Notes: generated from the sequence alone by a model not told the origin. A DNA stretch of 11,055 nt from Caryophanales bacterium UBA3260 (GCA_002362595.1 DEUO01000038.1:1-11055); one strand, 5' to 3'. Positions 1-6,860 are shown, counted from the stretch's first letter. Program-made: numbers and translations.

Positions 1-42
1 AATAGAAGATAATTTAAGGATAATTATCTTTTTTTCTTTTTT
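1..42 (+). terminator. Terminator-like arm on the plus strand
   Basis: Stem 6-14 pairs with 22-30 (9 perfect base pairs, 7-base loop), followed by T31-35, C36 and T37-42. It is identical to the terminator at 126-162 in the opposite orientation. It would end a rightward gene lying left of the window, but no such gene is visible here, so only the structure is certain. Confidence 0.5.
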
Positions 43-95
43 CATTTGTCATATAAACACCAGCTATCCCTTTATATTATATAAATATCTATTCT

Positions 96-111
96 AAATA
101 AAATTATAACA
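96..111 (-). promoter_or_regulatory. Leftward promoter-like site inside the inverted repeat spacer
   Basis: The minus strand reads TGTTATAAT at 103-111, an extended -10 (TGn plus TATAAT) like those in front of the other transcription units. No good -35 is visible; the position 17 bases upstream is the T-tract of the terminator. Downstream, the minus strand has a GGTG ribosome-site-like motif and ATG codons at 52 and 45. The ATG at 52 stops after 12 codons. The ATG at 45 stays open to the window edge and starts Met-Lys-Lys-Glu-Lys-Lys, with no well-spaced ribosome site. A leftward gene may begin here, but this is weak. Confidence 0.35.
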
Positions 112-125
112 TATTTTATCAAACT

Positions 126-162
126 AAAAAAGAAAAAAAGATAATTATCCTTAAATTATCTT
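126..162 (-). terminator. Intrinsic terminator of the zinc-ribbon operon
   Basis: On the minus strand, directly after the TAG stop at 163-165, AAGATAATT (154-162) pairs with AATTATCTT (138-146) across a 7-base loop. Five Ts, a C and six more Ts follow (126-137). The stem is AT-rich, which is normal for this genome. It ends the four-gene unit starting at 2902. Confidence 0.75.
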
Positions 163-1506
163 CTATTGTTTGAATTCCATCGAATTAACCACTTCATCAT
201 ACATTGCTGAACATTCATTATTACTTTTTGTATTAGAAAAATTAATTCTATAGTAATTACCTTTATAAACAATGGAAACATATCTATATTTAATTCTAGG
301 TTGTGCTCCCGTTGCACTTGAATCATTTTTTTCTATTTGCAATACTTCTAAAGAATCCCATTTATTACCTTGTATGTCTAACTTAGAATCTTGAGTTATA
401 TACCCATCTTCATTAGAAAACTGTTCTTTTATATTCTCAAAATACTTACTTGTACTATTATTACTATCATAATTAGTACCAAAAGAAATTTGTAATGAAC
501 AATCTTCTCCATATCTATAAAATCTATTACCAGAATCTTCATTCTTTAAAACAAACTTTTCATTTATCTTATAGTATAATCCTCCAAAACTTAAATCATT
601 ATTATTTTTAGGTTTTATAAGTTTAAAATAAACAAATATAACACCTACTATAAATACAATAAAACAAGCAGTATTTAATACCAAGCTTACATCAACATGA
701 AATCCTTCTCCATTATCAATTTTACTCTTTTTTAAATTATCTCCCCATTTAATACTAGAAAAATCTATTTTTTTCTTTTCTTTAACTGGCTTATTAATAG
801 TATTGGTAACATCAGGTGGTAAAAATTCTTTATTAATATTATTTTGCTGACTAGCTAAAGGAGGCATTAAATCAGGTCTACCAATATTTTCTTTATTAAC
901 ATTAAGCATTCCTGTAAAAGAAGAAGTATTAGAACTATCTACTGAACTACTATTTTGACTACCTGCAAAAGGATTCCCAACTGAATTATCAAAAGGATTA
1001 GTATTAACTAAATTATTACTTATAGAATTGTTACTAATACTTTGATCTGGGCCATTAAAAGAATCCATACCAGTCGCACTATTCATATTACTAGTATTTT
1101 TTGGTTTATCAACTATTTTATTGGTCTTTTTCATTGCTACTTCCGCATTAATTTCATGTTTACTTTTAAATCTTTGATTGCCAGAAAATATCTTTTCAAT
1201 TGCTGTACGATTATCATACTGCATTGAATTTAAATCATTTAAATTATTATTATAAAAATCAGCCCCTGAACTAGTAAAAGTAGACATATCAGGATTACTA
1301 TTACCAACTGCATCATTTAAATTAGCATTAATATCATTAACATTATTAAAAACATTATCTTGACTTGTTGTAACAGCAGCACCAATTTGCGCATCAAAAG
1401 ATTCTCCAAATTGCGTAATAGAACTCTTTAACAAATCTGTGCCACACATATAACATCTTTTCTTATCATCATCAAGTACTGTACCACATTTTGGACATCT
1501 TTTCAT
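163..1506 (-). CDS. Zinc-ribbon membrane protein with Asn/Ser-rich linker and ectodomain (larger paralog)
   Basis: This encodes 447 residues. The N-terminus has a zinc-ribbon knuckle pair, CPKC (Cys4, Cys7) and CYMC (Cys18, Cys21). A low-complexity, probably disordered Asn/Ser-rich segment follows (about 30-240), then a Lys-rich stretch, one transmembrane helix (about 273-295) and a C-terminal domain (about 305-447) with Cys336 and Cys432. Topology is predicted to be zinc ribbon inside, ectodomain outside. The ectodomain aligns by eye with that of the upstream gene: Cys-x-Leu/Ile-x-Ile, a Lys-Trp or Thr-Trp strand, Arg-Tyr, and a final Ser-Met-x-Phe. The start at 1506 has a perfect AGGAGG (1513-1518) six bases upstream; the reading frame stays open to 1611, but that extension overlaps the preceding gene and lacks the zinc-ribbon start. 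It is last in the operon. The specific function is unknown; a sensory or envelope-stress role is inference. Confidence 0.85.
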   Translation of the reverse strand: MKRCPKCGTVLDDDKKRCYMCGTDLLKSSITQFGESFDAQIGAAVTTSQDNVFNNVNDINANLNDAVGNSNPDMSTFTSSGADFYNNNLNDLNSMQYDNRTAIEKIFSGNQRFKSKHEINAEVAMKKTNKIVDKPKNTSNMNSATGMDSFNGPDQSISNNSISNNLVNTNPFDNSVGNPFAGSQNSSSVDSSNTSSFTGMLNVNKENIGRPDLMPPLASQQNNINKEFLPPDVTNTINKPVKEKKKIDFSSIKWGDNLKKSKIDNGEGFHVDVSLVLNTACFIVFIVGVIFVYFKLIKPKNNNDLSFGGLYYKINEKFVLKNEDSGNRFYRYGEDCSLQISFGTNYDSNNSTSKYFENIKEQFSNEDGYITQDSKLDIQGNKWDSLEVLQIEKNDSSATGAQPRIKYRYVSIVYKGNYYRINFSNTKSNNECSAMYDEVVNSMEFKQ

Positions 1507-1512
1507 GCTAAA

Positions 1513-1518
1513 CCTCCT
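1513..1518 (-). promoter_or_regulatory. Ribosome binding site AGGAGG deciding the start at 1506
   Basis: AGGAGG lies six bases before the ATG at 1504-1506, immediately beyond the stop codon (1520-1522) of the upstream gene. It fixes the start at the CPKC zinc ribbon rather than at the in-frame ATG at 1611. Confidence 0.9.
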
Positions 1519-1519
1519 T

Positions 1520-2377
1520 CTATTTATATATAAATTGCATTGATTTTGCAAAACTATCAAGTGATGCACTACATACTTTATCATTAAAATTATTATATAA
1601 TTGTACATCATAATAAAAACCCTTATCCATAGAAGTTAAATATCTATTTTTTAACAAAACAGGATCAGAATTATCATTTTCTTTATAAAAAACATTTAAA
1701 TAATACCAAGTTGCTCCATTAATTACTGCACTACTATCAGCTGGAGTATATATAGAAGACTTAGAAACAATATTATTTGATTGATTTCTTTCAGGTTCAA
1801 TAAGTTCTTTTACCTGATAAAAATAATCTTCAACATGATTATTTGATGTTGCAGAACCTACTGTAATGGTAATCATACAATCATTACCCGTTGTTCCACT
1901 TTTAGCATAAGAAACACTACTACTATTATTAGTAGATAAAGGACTAAAAGACTCATCTACTTTAAAATATAAATTCTGAATAACTGGTTCTAATTTAACT
2001 TCTTTAGTACGTGATTTATAATAGAAATTGCCCGACAAAATAATAATTCCTACTATTGCTATTGCAAATATCAAATTAACTAAGCCCTTATTTTCTTGAT
2101 AATAATCAAATATATCTTTATCTTCTTTCTTTATTGGTGCAGGCTTAAAAGGACCTTTATTATCAAAACTATTTACTGGTGTATTAGATAATGATGGTTG
2201 AACTCCATTAAAAGCTCCAGTTCTAAAGTCATTACCGCTACCAAAGGCTGAACTATTATTTGAACTAAAAGTAGCATTAGGATTAGTATCTGGTACATAA
2301 GTCTTAACATTAGTTCCACACATTAGACAAATATCTTTATCTTCTTGCATGAAAGCGCCACATTTAGGACATCTCAT
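1520..2377 (-). CDS. Zinc-ribbon membrane protein with ectodomain (smaller paralog)
   Basis: This encodes 285 residues built like the next gene. It has a zinc ribbon with CPKC (Cys3, Cys6) and CLMC (Cys17, Cys20), a shorter Asn/Ser-rich linker (about 25-80), a charged stretch, one transmembrane helix (about 98-118) and an ectodomain (about 130-285) with Cys167 and Cys269. The cysteine spacing (102) is close to that of the neighbour (96), so a conserved disulfide is likely. The start ATG at 2377 overlaps the TGA of the preceding gene as ATGA, with AGGAG at 2385-2389, so translation is probably coupled. Closest paralogy is to the downstream gene, suggesting tandem duplication followed by linker expansion. 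The ectodomain pattern (a central Gly-x-x-Trp strand, a Tyr-rich strand pair, a terminal Ser-Met-x-Phe) recalls PsbP/Mog1-like domains, but that is only an impression. Confidence 0.87.
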   Translation of the reverse strand: MRCPKCGAFMQEDKDICLMCGTNVKTYVPDTNPNATFSSNNSSAFGSGNDFRTGAFNGVQPSLSNTPVNSFDNKGPFKPAPIKKEDKDIFDYYQENKGLVNLIFAIAIVGIIILSGNFYYKSRTKEVKLEPVIQNLYFKVDESFSPLSTNNSSSVSYAKSGTTGNDCMITITVGSATSNNHVEDYFYQVKELIEPERNQSNNIVSKSSIYTPADSSAVINGATWYYLNVFYKENDNSDPVLLKNRYLTSMDKGFYYDVQLYNNFNDKVCSASLDSFAKSMQFIYK

Positions 2378-2592
2378 TTAACCACTCCTAGCGTAATACC
2401 AGCCTTCTGATAAGCTAATATTCCATTAATCTTATTTAAAAATTGTATGTCTTCGGCTGACTTAATTAAATCTCTCATCTTTGTAGCAATAGATTCATAA
2501 ACTTTAACAAATTCATCTCTATTATTACTTTTAACTAATAAATCCAAATAGTCAATTAATAAATTATCGCGAAAATTATTATTATTTTTCAA
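2374..2592 (-). CDS. Small helical protein of unknown function, probable TTG start
   Basis: This encodes about 72 residues, soluble and apparently all-helical, with Asn-rich first residues and no cysteines. I do not recognise the family. The frame is open from an ATG at 2622, but nothing like a ribosome site precedes that codon. The TTG at 2590-2592 has AGGA (2602-2605) nine bases upstream, so I prefer it. With this start, the gene overlaps the stop of the preceding gene by 11 bases; with the ATG it would overlap by 41. Its own TGA stop overlaps the next ATG (ATGA). This tight coupling suggests that its product is made with, and may act with, the zinc-ribbon membrane proteins. The TGA used as a stop here argues against the Mycoplasma genetic code. 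Confidence 0.65.
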   Translation of the reverse strand: MKNNNNFRDNLLIDYLDLLVKSNNRDEFVKVYESIATKMRDLIKSAEDIQFLNKINGILAYQKAGITLGVVK

Positions 2593-2902
2593 TTTTGTCA
2601 ATCCTTTCCATACTAAACTCATCTAGTATTAAATTTATTAGTTCTAATAACAAATCACAAGCTATATTAGTACTACTTACTTTAACTTGCTGTCTATTAA
2701 CTATTATATAAACTAATTTATTTAAAAATATATATGGATCATCTTCTAATAAAATAGATAAGTGAAATTCAATTGGATTTATTGTATATAATCTACTCTT
2801 AACAAGCGTAACATTAACTAAATTAAAACTAGATTCTACAATATCGATATTTTCTTTCAGTCTTCTAACTAATTCCGATATAAATTCTTCCTTAAATCTC
2901 AT
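2582..2902 (-). CDS. Small helical protein of unknown function, first gene of the zinc-ribbon operon
   Basis: This encodes 106 residues, rich in Leu, Ile and charged residues, with a predicted alternation of helices and a short strand-like stretch (Leu-Val-Tyr-Ile-Ile-Val, about 63-68). No signal peptide, no convincing transmembrane helix and no metal-binding motif are visible. I do not recognise the family. The ATG at 2902 has GGAG at 2914-2917, about 11 bases upstream, and an in-frame stop lies just before it, so no longer start is possible. A good extended -10 lies at 2943-2951. The end overlaps the next gene at an AT-rich ATT-repeat. It could be a partner or a regulator of the downstream products; nothing in the sequence decides this. 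Confidence 0.75.
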   Translation of the reverse strand: MRFKEEFISELVRRLKENIDIVESSFNLVNVTLVKSRLYTINPIEFHLSILLEDDPYIFLNKLVYIIVNRQQVKVSSTNIACDLLLELINLILDEFSMERIDKIEK

Positions 2903-2942
2903 ACTTCATCAATCTCCATATTTTATAATCCATACTATAACA

Positions 2943-2951
2943 ATTATACCA
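2943..2951 (-). promoter_or_regulatory. Extended -10 promoter of the zinc-ribbon operon
   Basis: The minus strand reads TGGTATAAT, a consensus extended -10. The -35 region (about 2965-2971) is poor, as is usual for TGn promoters. Transcription would start near 2936, about 35 bases before the ATG at 2902. Confidence 0.65.
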
Positions 2952-2954
2952 TAT

Positions 2955-2974
2955 AAAAAAAAGATTTACATCTT
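2955..2974 (-). terminator. Weak intrinsic terminator after the three-helix membrane protein
   Basis: On the minus strand AAGAT (2970-2974) pairs with ATCTT (2961-2965) over a 4-base loop, followed by a run of Ts through 2955. The stem is only 5 base pairs, so some read-through into the next operon is likely. Confidence 0.45.
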
Positions 2975-2980
2975 CTTTTA

Positions 2981-3295
2981 CTATTTTTCATTTTTTTCGT
3001 CAAAATATTTAACAATAATATAAAAAACAAAAACAAAAACTAATATTTTAAAAATAGCATCATTTCTAAAAAACTCACTCATTAATATTCCTAATACACA
3101 AATAAGTACTCCAAACATTATTCTTTCAAGATAAGCAAGTATAACAGCATACTTCCCTTTTTTCTCATTAACTATTTCTATATGATAATCAAATCTAGTC
3201 TTCTGATTAACATGAGTTAATAAATAATTCAAATACATTAATGGTGGAAAAAAAGTAATACACAATCCTACTACTGAAACTATACCCTCTATCAT
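2981..3295 (-). CDS. Small membrane protein with three predicted transmembrane helices
   Basis: This encodes 104 residues. Hydrophobic segments lie at about 4-26 (with a Phe-Phe-Pro-Pro kink), 55-75 and 80-98. A hydrophilic loop with Lys/Arg sits between the first two, and the tail is Asp/Glu/Lys-rich. I do not recognise a family. The start at 3295 has AGGAGAGG immediately upstream (3300-3307), lying across the 3' end of the preceding gene, whose stop is one base away. The pair is therefore an operon. By position it may be a membrane partner of the preceding single-pass ectodomain protein, but no motif shows an enzyme or transporter. Confidence 0.75.
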   Translation of the reverse strand: MIEGIVSVVGLCITFFPPLMYLNYLLTHVNQKTRFDYHIEIVNEKKGKYAVILAYLERIMFGVLICVLGILMSEFFRNDAIFKILVFVFVFYIIVKYFDEKNEK

Positions 3296-3296
3296 A

Positions 3297-4361
3297 TTAC
3301 CTCTCCTTTATACTATTAACATACCTACATCCTTCAGACATATAGCCTTTTTTTACAAAAGTAGGTCTCGAAAAACTATTTTCTATATAGTTATAATTAA
3401 GTTCAAACTCGTAATAAGCGATTTTATCTCCATTACTATTATCAAAATTATCATCACACATTTTCTTATCATCGCCAATTAAAATAGTAAAATTACGCTT
3501 CCTAGGATTATAAGAAACATAAACACTTCTATCATAAGATATGATATCATCATCTACCATTATTGGAAATTCTTTTCGCAAATCATAATTTATTCCATCT
3601 GGTGTTAAAAAATAAAACATATAAGCGTATTTATTACTATCACTTTTATTATCATCTTGTTCTACAATTGCAATATTTTCTCCATAAAGATAGATTTTTG
3701 GTATCTTACTCTTATCCTTAACAAAATAATCATAAAGAGTAGTTTTATCTTTATCACTCTTATTATCAATAACAATAACACCAGGTTCTTTATAATAACT
3801 AAATCTTAAAAGTTTATTATTTTTAATATTTTTACCACTAATGTCATATTCATTCCCCGCAAACTGTGTCTCATCAAAAATTAGTTGTAACGAATCAGTC
3901 GATAAATCCTTAAGTTTTTCACCAATCTCATTATTTGGCTTAATATATGTCGTAGTTACATCTTTAAGATAATCATTCCCATTATACTTAATCATATATG
4001 TATCATTACTATCAGCTATAACAAAAGTTAAATCCTTAGTATTTCCCTCTTCTTTATAATAAGTTCCCATACAAGTACTTCTATAAGTATAATACTTATC
4101 ATCTTTAATTAATATATAATTCTTAATATTTGTTACAGAACAATTATTAAAAATATAATAAGAACCATTAAGACTTTCTTCATAAGTATAAATACCATTA
4201 TAATTATCATTAATCTTTTCTTCAGAAGTAACATTTTTAAAAAATTCTAAAAAAGGATTCTTATGTTCTACTAAAAAATAATAAACACTAAATACTACAA
4301 TACAAATAATTAATAAAATAAGTAAAAATATTACTGTCTTCTTAGTTCTTGAATTGCCCAT
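3297..4361 (-). CDS. Single-pass membrane-anchored protein with large ectodomain, unknown function
   Basis: This encodes 354 residues. A short basic N-terminus (Arg5, Lys7, Lys8) precedes one long hydrophobic helix (about 9-30) with no lipobox or obvious signal-peptidase site, so it is most likely a type II anchored protein with residues 31-354 outside. The ectodomain is rich in Asp, Asn, Tyr and Lys, looks beta-rich, and has four cysteines (74, 97, 302, 345), compatible with two disulfides. No catalytic motif is recognised. The start ATG at 4361 has AGGAGA (4368-4373), and the gene follows its own promoter. It is first in a two-gene unit with the three-helix membrane protein. Similar low-complexity ectodomain proteins are common unassigned proteins in AT-rich Firmicutes, so the role stays open. 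Confidence 0.75.
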   Translation of the reverse strand: MGNSRTKKTVIFLLILLIICIVVFSVYYFLVEHKNPFLEFFKNVTSEEKINDNYNGIYTYEESLNGSYYIFNNCSVTNIKNYILIKDDKYYTYRSTCMGTYYKEEGNTKDLTFVIADSNDTYMIKYNGNDYLKDVTTTYIKPNNEIGEKLKDLSTDSLQLIFDETQFAGNEYDISGKNIKNNKLLRFSYYKEPGVIVIDNKSDKDKTTLYDYFVKDKSKIPKIYLYGENIAIVEQDDNKSDSNKYAYMFYFLTPDGINYDLRKEFPIMVDDDIISYDRSVYVSYNPRKRNFTILIGDDKKMCDDNFDNSNGDKIAYYEFELNYNYIENSFSRPTFVKKGYMSEGCRYVNSIKER

Positions 4362-4384
4362 ATGTATTCTCCTATACTATAAAA

Positions 4385-4393
4385 ATTATAACA
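4385..4393 (-). promoter_or_regulatory. Extended -10 promoter for the ectodomain protein gene
   Basis: The minus strand reads TGTTATAAT, identical to the site at 103-111. The -35 position falls in the terminator of the upstream unit and matches poorly. Expected transcript start is near 4378, just ahead of the AGGAGA at 4368-4373. Confidence 0.65.
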
Positions 4394-4402
4394 TATTTGT
4401 CT

Positions 4403-4432
4403 AAAAAAAAGAATGCTATATTTAGCATTCTT
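4403..4432 (-). terminator. Intrinsic terminator of the coiled-coil gene pair
   Basis: On the minus strand AAGAATGCT (4424-4432) pairs with AGCATTCTT (4409-4417) over a 6-base loop, giving 9 base pairs. A T-run follows through 4403. It lies 10 bases beyond the stop codon at 4442-4444. Confidence 0.85.
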
Positions 4433-4441
4433 CGTGTTCAT

Positions 4442-5524
4442 TTAATTATTTTGTTCTTTATATACTAAAGAGAATATTTTGCTTTCTTCTTCTGTCGGGC
4501 TTTCGCTTCTATTAATAACTATTTGTCCACTATTATTACTTAATTCTCCTATACACATTTTTTGTTGTTCTAATAATATTCTAATTCTATCCATAATTTC
4601 ATTAGATTCAACAAAACATTTATTTATTTTACTATCTAAATCTCTTGACAAGAATTTAATTAAATAATCTTGATATGTAAGAGGATCAACAGCTTGTAAT
4701 CTTAATACAGGAGGAAATACACCTTCTTCAATATAACTAGCAAAACTTTCTTCTTTATCTTTTTCCATTAAATTAACATAAGCCATAAACTCTTCATATA
4801 ATCTATTAATACTTTCTTCTCTATTCTCATTACTAGAAGAACCACCAGCTAACGAAAATATTCTGTCATTTGCTAATCCTTCTAATACTAAACTCTTTAG
4901 AGAATCAATATAAGCATTAAATAATCTCTTTACACTTTGTTTTAATCTTAATACTTCATTTCTATTATCATTAGCTGAAGTTCTCTTTTCTTCTTGCATT
5001 GCTGCTATCTTTCTCTTATTTCTAGTAATAAAACTCTTAGCTTTAATCTCATTTATTTCATCATCTATTTTAGTATTCGCAATAATCCCATGATTAATAG
5101 TAGAAGCAAGTTTATTATGTTCGTCTTTTAATTGACCATAATCAATTTTTAAACGAATCCATGGTAAAGATAATATCTCTCTTTTTAATTCACTCTTATC
5201 ATCAGAAATCAAATATCTTGTATACATTAATTCCTGTCTTCTATTATAAAGATTAGTAACATCATCAATTTGACTTGTTAAAACACCAACTGCATCATTA
5301 AACTCTTTTTCTTTTTGCAAACGATAATAATTGCAATATCTTACATATATTTCAAAATCACTATCTCCTATTTTTTGCTTAATCACTTTAAGTACCAAAT
5401 CATCTCTATCAATATAATCAGTAATATTATATTGGCTAACAATCATTGCATCAGTTAAACTATCTAATTCTTTAATAATTAAAGATACTTTTCTAACTAT
5501 TTCTTTTACCATTTCGTAGCTCAT
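4442..5524 (-). CDS. Soluble coiled-coil-type protein of unknown function (second of pair)
   Basis: This encodes 360 residues, strongly helical and charged, with no signal peptide or transmembrane helix. Likely coiled-coil stretches are about 66-110 and 130-215, broken by a Pro-Trp at 121-122. A Gly/Ser-rich hinge lies at 227-231, and a second helical region at 236-325. The C-terminus has a Ser-Pro-Thr-Glu-Glu segment followed by Ser-Lys-Ile-Phe-Ser (342-352), closely matching the tail of the upstream protein. I do not recognise a family. The start at 5524 has AGAGGA (5531-5536) six bases upstream; a second ATG four codons later has no ribosome site. It overlaps the upstream gene by 32 bases, so both are co-translated and probably work together, perhaps as a structural or scaffold pair. 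That is inference. Confidence 0.75.
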   Translation of the reverse strand: MSYEMVKEIVRKVSLIIKELDSLTDAMIVSQYNITDYIDRDDLVLKVIKQKIGDSDFEIYVRYCNYYRLQKEKEFNDAVGVLTSQIDDVTNLYNRRQELMYTRYLISDDKSELKREILSLPWIRLKIDYGQLKDEHNKLASTINHGIIANTKIDDEINEIKAKSFITRNKRKIAAMQEEKRTSANDNRNEVLRLKQSVKRLFNAYIDSLKSLVLEGLANDRIFSLAGGSSSNENREESINRLYEEFMAYVNLMEKDKEESFASYIEEGVFPPVLRLQAVDPLTYQDYLIKFLSRDLDSKINKCFVESNEIMDRIRILLEQQKMCIGELSNNSGQIVINRSESPTEEESKIFSLVYKEQNN

Positions 5525-6860
5525 CTATGTTCCTCTTTTCCATATTTACTACAATATCCTTTTTATAATCAGTTTCAAAATATTCAAGCATATCACTAAA
5601 TATTCTATCTTCTTCTGGCGTAGTAAAACCATCTAAACTAGCTTTATTGTCTAAACTACAAACAGCCATTCTATTATATGTAGCTTCCTCACTAGCGACA
5701 CTTAATTCTCCCTCTAGCTTCTTACTATCTAAAGTCATCAAATTACTTAATTCTTGCATTTCTAAACGACATTTGCTTATTTTCTTTTCATAAAATAATC
5801 TAAGATTCTCTAATAATTTTTCTCTAAAATCATTTACATCAACATAATTAATTAATGGATAAACATTTGACATATATATTTGAAATGGATCAGTAATATT
5901 ATAACTATCTAAAGATTCAATATATTCTTCCATACCAGCAATACCAAATAATTCAGTAAATATTACTGCTAATTCACTTAAATTATTCTTATGCGCTAAA
6001 CCTTTTAATGAAACCTTTTTCTTAATTGGTATAGTCACTACTACACTAGAAACAGATAAAAAGTCTCTATATTGATTATTAAGTATATCAAACTCATTAA
6101 CTAAAGTATTATATCTATCTCCTTTATCATTTAATGAACGATATTGTAATACTATATCGGTCAATCTATCTTGATGTCCTTGATATCTCTTCTTATCATT
6201 AGCATCATATTGTAATTTTCTTAAACTATACCATGTAAAATATTTATAATCTATCTTATAAAACTTACTTATATAAGAACGTAACTCTTCTCTTGAAGAT
6301 ATACTTATTTTATCAATTGCTTTTTGTTTATGCAATGGCAACTTATCAAGCATACCCGGTATTGTTTCCCTAGTTATTACCTTTTCATCAATTACAACTT
6401 CAGCCTTATTACTTCTTAAAGCTTCTTGTAATTTCTTCTCTGTTTCATCATAATAATCACTTACAACAAATGAAAATAAAGTTCTTAATTCATCTAAATC
6501 TAGTGATTCACAATAATTAAACATTCTAATCGACTCAAAAACAGATTTTAATTCTGCTAATTTCTTTTCATACATTGGATTTAAAGAATCTAATAAAACA
6601 TCTCCATTTTCATCCAAAGAAGCATATTCTCTGACAAAATCAACTTGTTCTTTAGATAAAGAATATTCCTTATCATCTTCATGATATTCATCTATCCTAT
6701 ACCCTTTAATTCTATTGTATTCTTCTTCACTAATCGTTCCATTTAAAAAAGAATTATGTGCCATGCTTTTCTTTTGATCAAATTCTAAATAATATTGTAA
6801 TAAAACAGACTTAGCTCTATTTAAATCATCTTCATATTCTAAAAAAAACATCTTTCTCAT
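5493..6860 (-). CDS. Soluble helical protein of unknown function (first of pair)
   Basis: This encodes 455 residues, charged and mostly helical, with no signal peptide or membrane segment. Helical regions rich in Glu, Lys and Leu occupy about 8-35, 95-150, 190-265 and 340-390, with a beta-like stretch at 270-285. Near the C-terminus the Thr-Thr-Pro-Glu-Glu-Asp-Arg-Ile-Phe-Ser segment (413-422) resembles the tail of the next protein. I do not recognise a family. The frame stays open to an ATG at 6896, but that start lies inside the -10 promoter box and would add 12 residues without a ribosome site. The ATG at 6860 has a G-rich site (6867-6872, AGGGGG) six bases upstream, and I choose it. The gene leads the unit and overlaps the next by 32 bases. 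Confidence 0.75.
   Translation of the reverse strand: MRKMFFLEYEDDLNRAKSVLLQYYLEFDQKKSMAHNSFLNGTISEEEYNRIKGYRIDEYHEDDKEYSLSKEQVDFVREYASLDENGDVLLDSLNPMYEKKLAELKSVFESIRMFNYCESLDLDELRTLFSFVVSDYYDETEKKLQEALRSNKAEVVIDEKVITRETIPGMLDKLPLHKQKAIDKISISSREELRSYISKFYKIDYKYFTWYSLRKLQYDANDKKRYQGHQDRLTDIVLQYRSLNDKGDRYNTLVNEFDILNNQYRDFLSVSSVVVTIPIKKKVSLKGLAHKNNLSELAVIFTELFGIAGMEEYIESLDSYNITDPFQIYMSNVYPLINYVDVNDFREKLLENLRLFYEKKISKCRLEMQELSNLMTLDSKKLEGELSVASEEATYNRMAVCSLDNKASLDGFTTPEEDRIFSDMLEYFETDYKKDIVVNMEKRNIDELRNGKRNS

Larger units (their letters stand above)
1..167. repeat. Perfect 42-base inverted repeat with 83-base spacer
   Basis: Bases 1-42 are the exact reverse complement of bases 126-167. The match ends inward at 43/125 and its outward limit is unknown because the left arm touches the window edge. 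Each arm, read outside to inside, carries a stop-like TAG, a 9-base-pair stem (AAGATAATT and AATTATCTT) with a 7-base loop, and a T-rich tail, so each is itself an intrinsic terminator. The right arm includes the stop codon (163-165) of the zinc-ribbon gene. The two terminators face each other, as expected between convergent genes, but sequence identity over 42 bases points to an inverted duplication rather than chance. The spacer is AT-rich and holds a minus-strand promoter-like site. Confidence 0.9.

Noticed and set aside
1042..1227. Plus-strand open frame here, and similar ones at 4479-4667, 7518-8048 and 9141-9428
   Set aside because: All are antisense to well-supported genes, have no ribosome site, and show the biased composition expected of shadows.
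200..1400. Tandem repeats in the Asn/Ser-rich linker
   Set aside because: The composition is repetitive but there is no fixed period or repeated unit.
1507..1611. N-terminal extension of the larger zinc-ribbon gene to an ATG at 1611
   Set aside because: It lies inside the preceding gene, lacks a ribosome site, and would bury the AGGAGG and the zinc-ribbon start at 1506.
2374..2902. The two small genes as one gene split by a frameshift
   Set aside because: The second frame is +1 to the first with no good slippery site, and a ribosome site fits a separate start. Translational coupling explains the overlap better, though orthologs should be checked.
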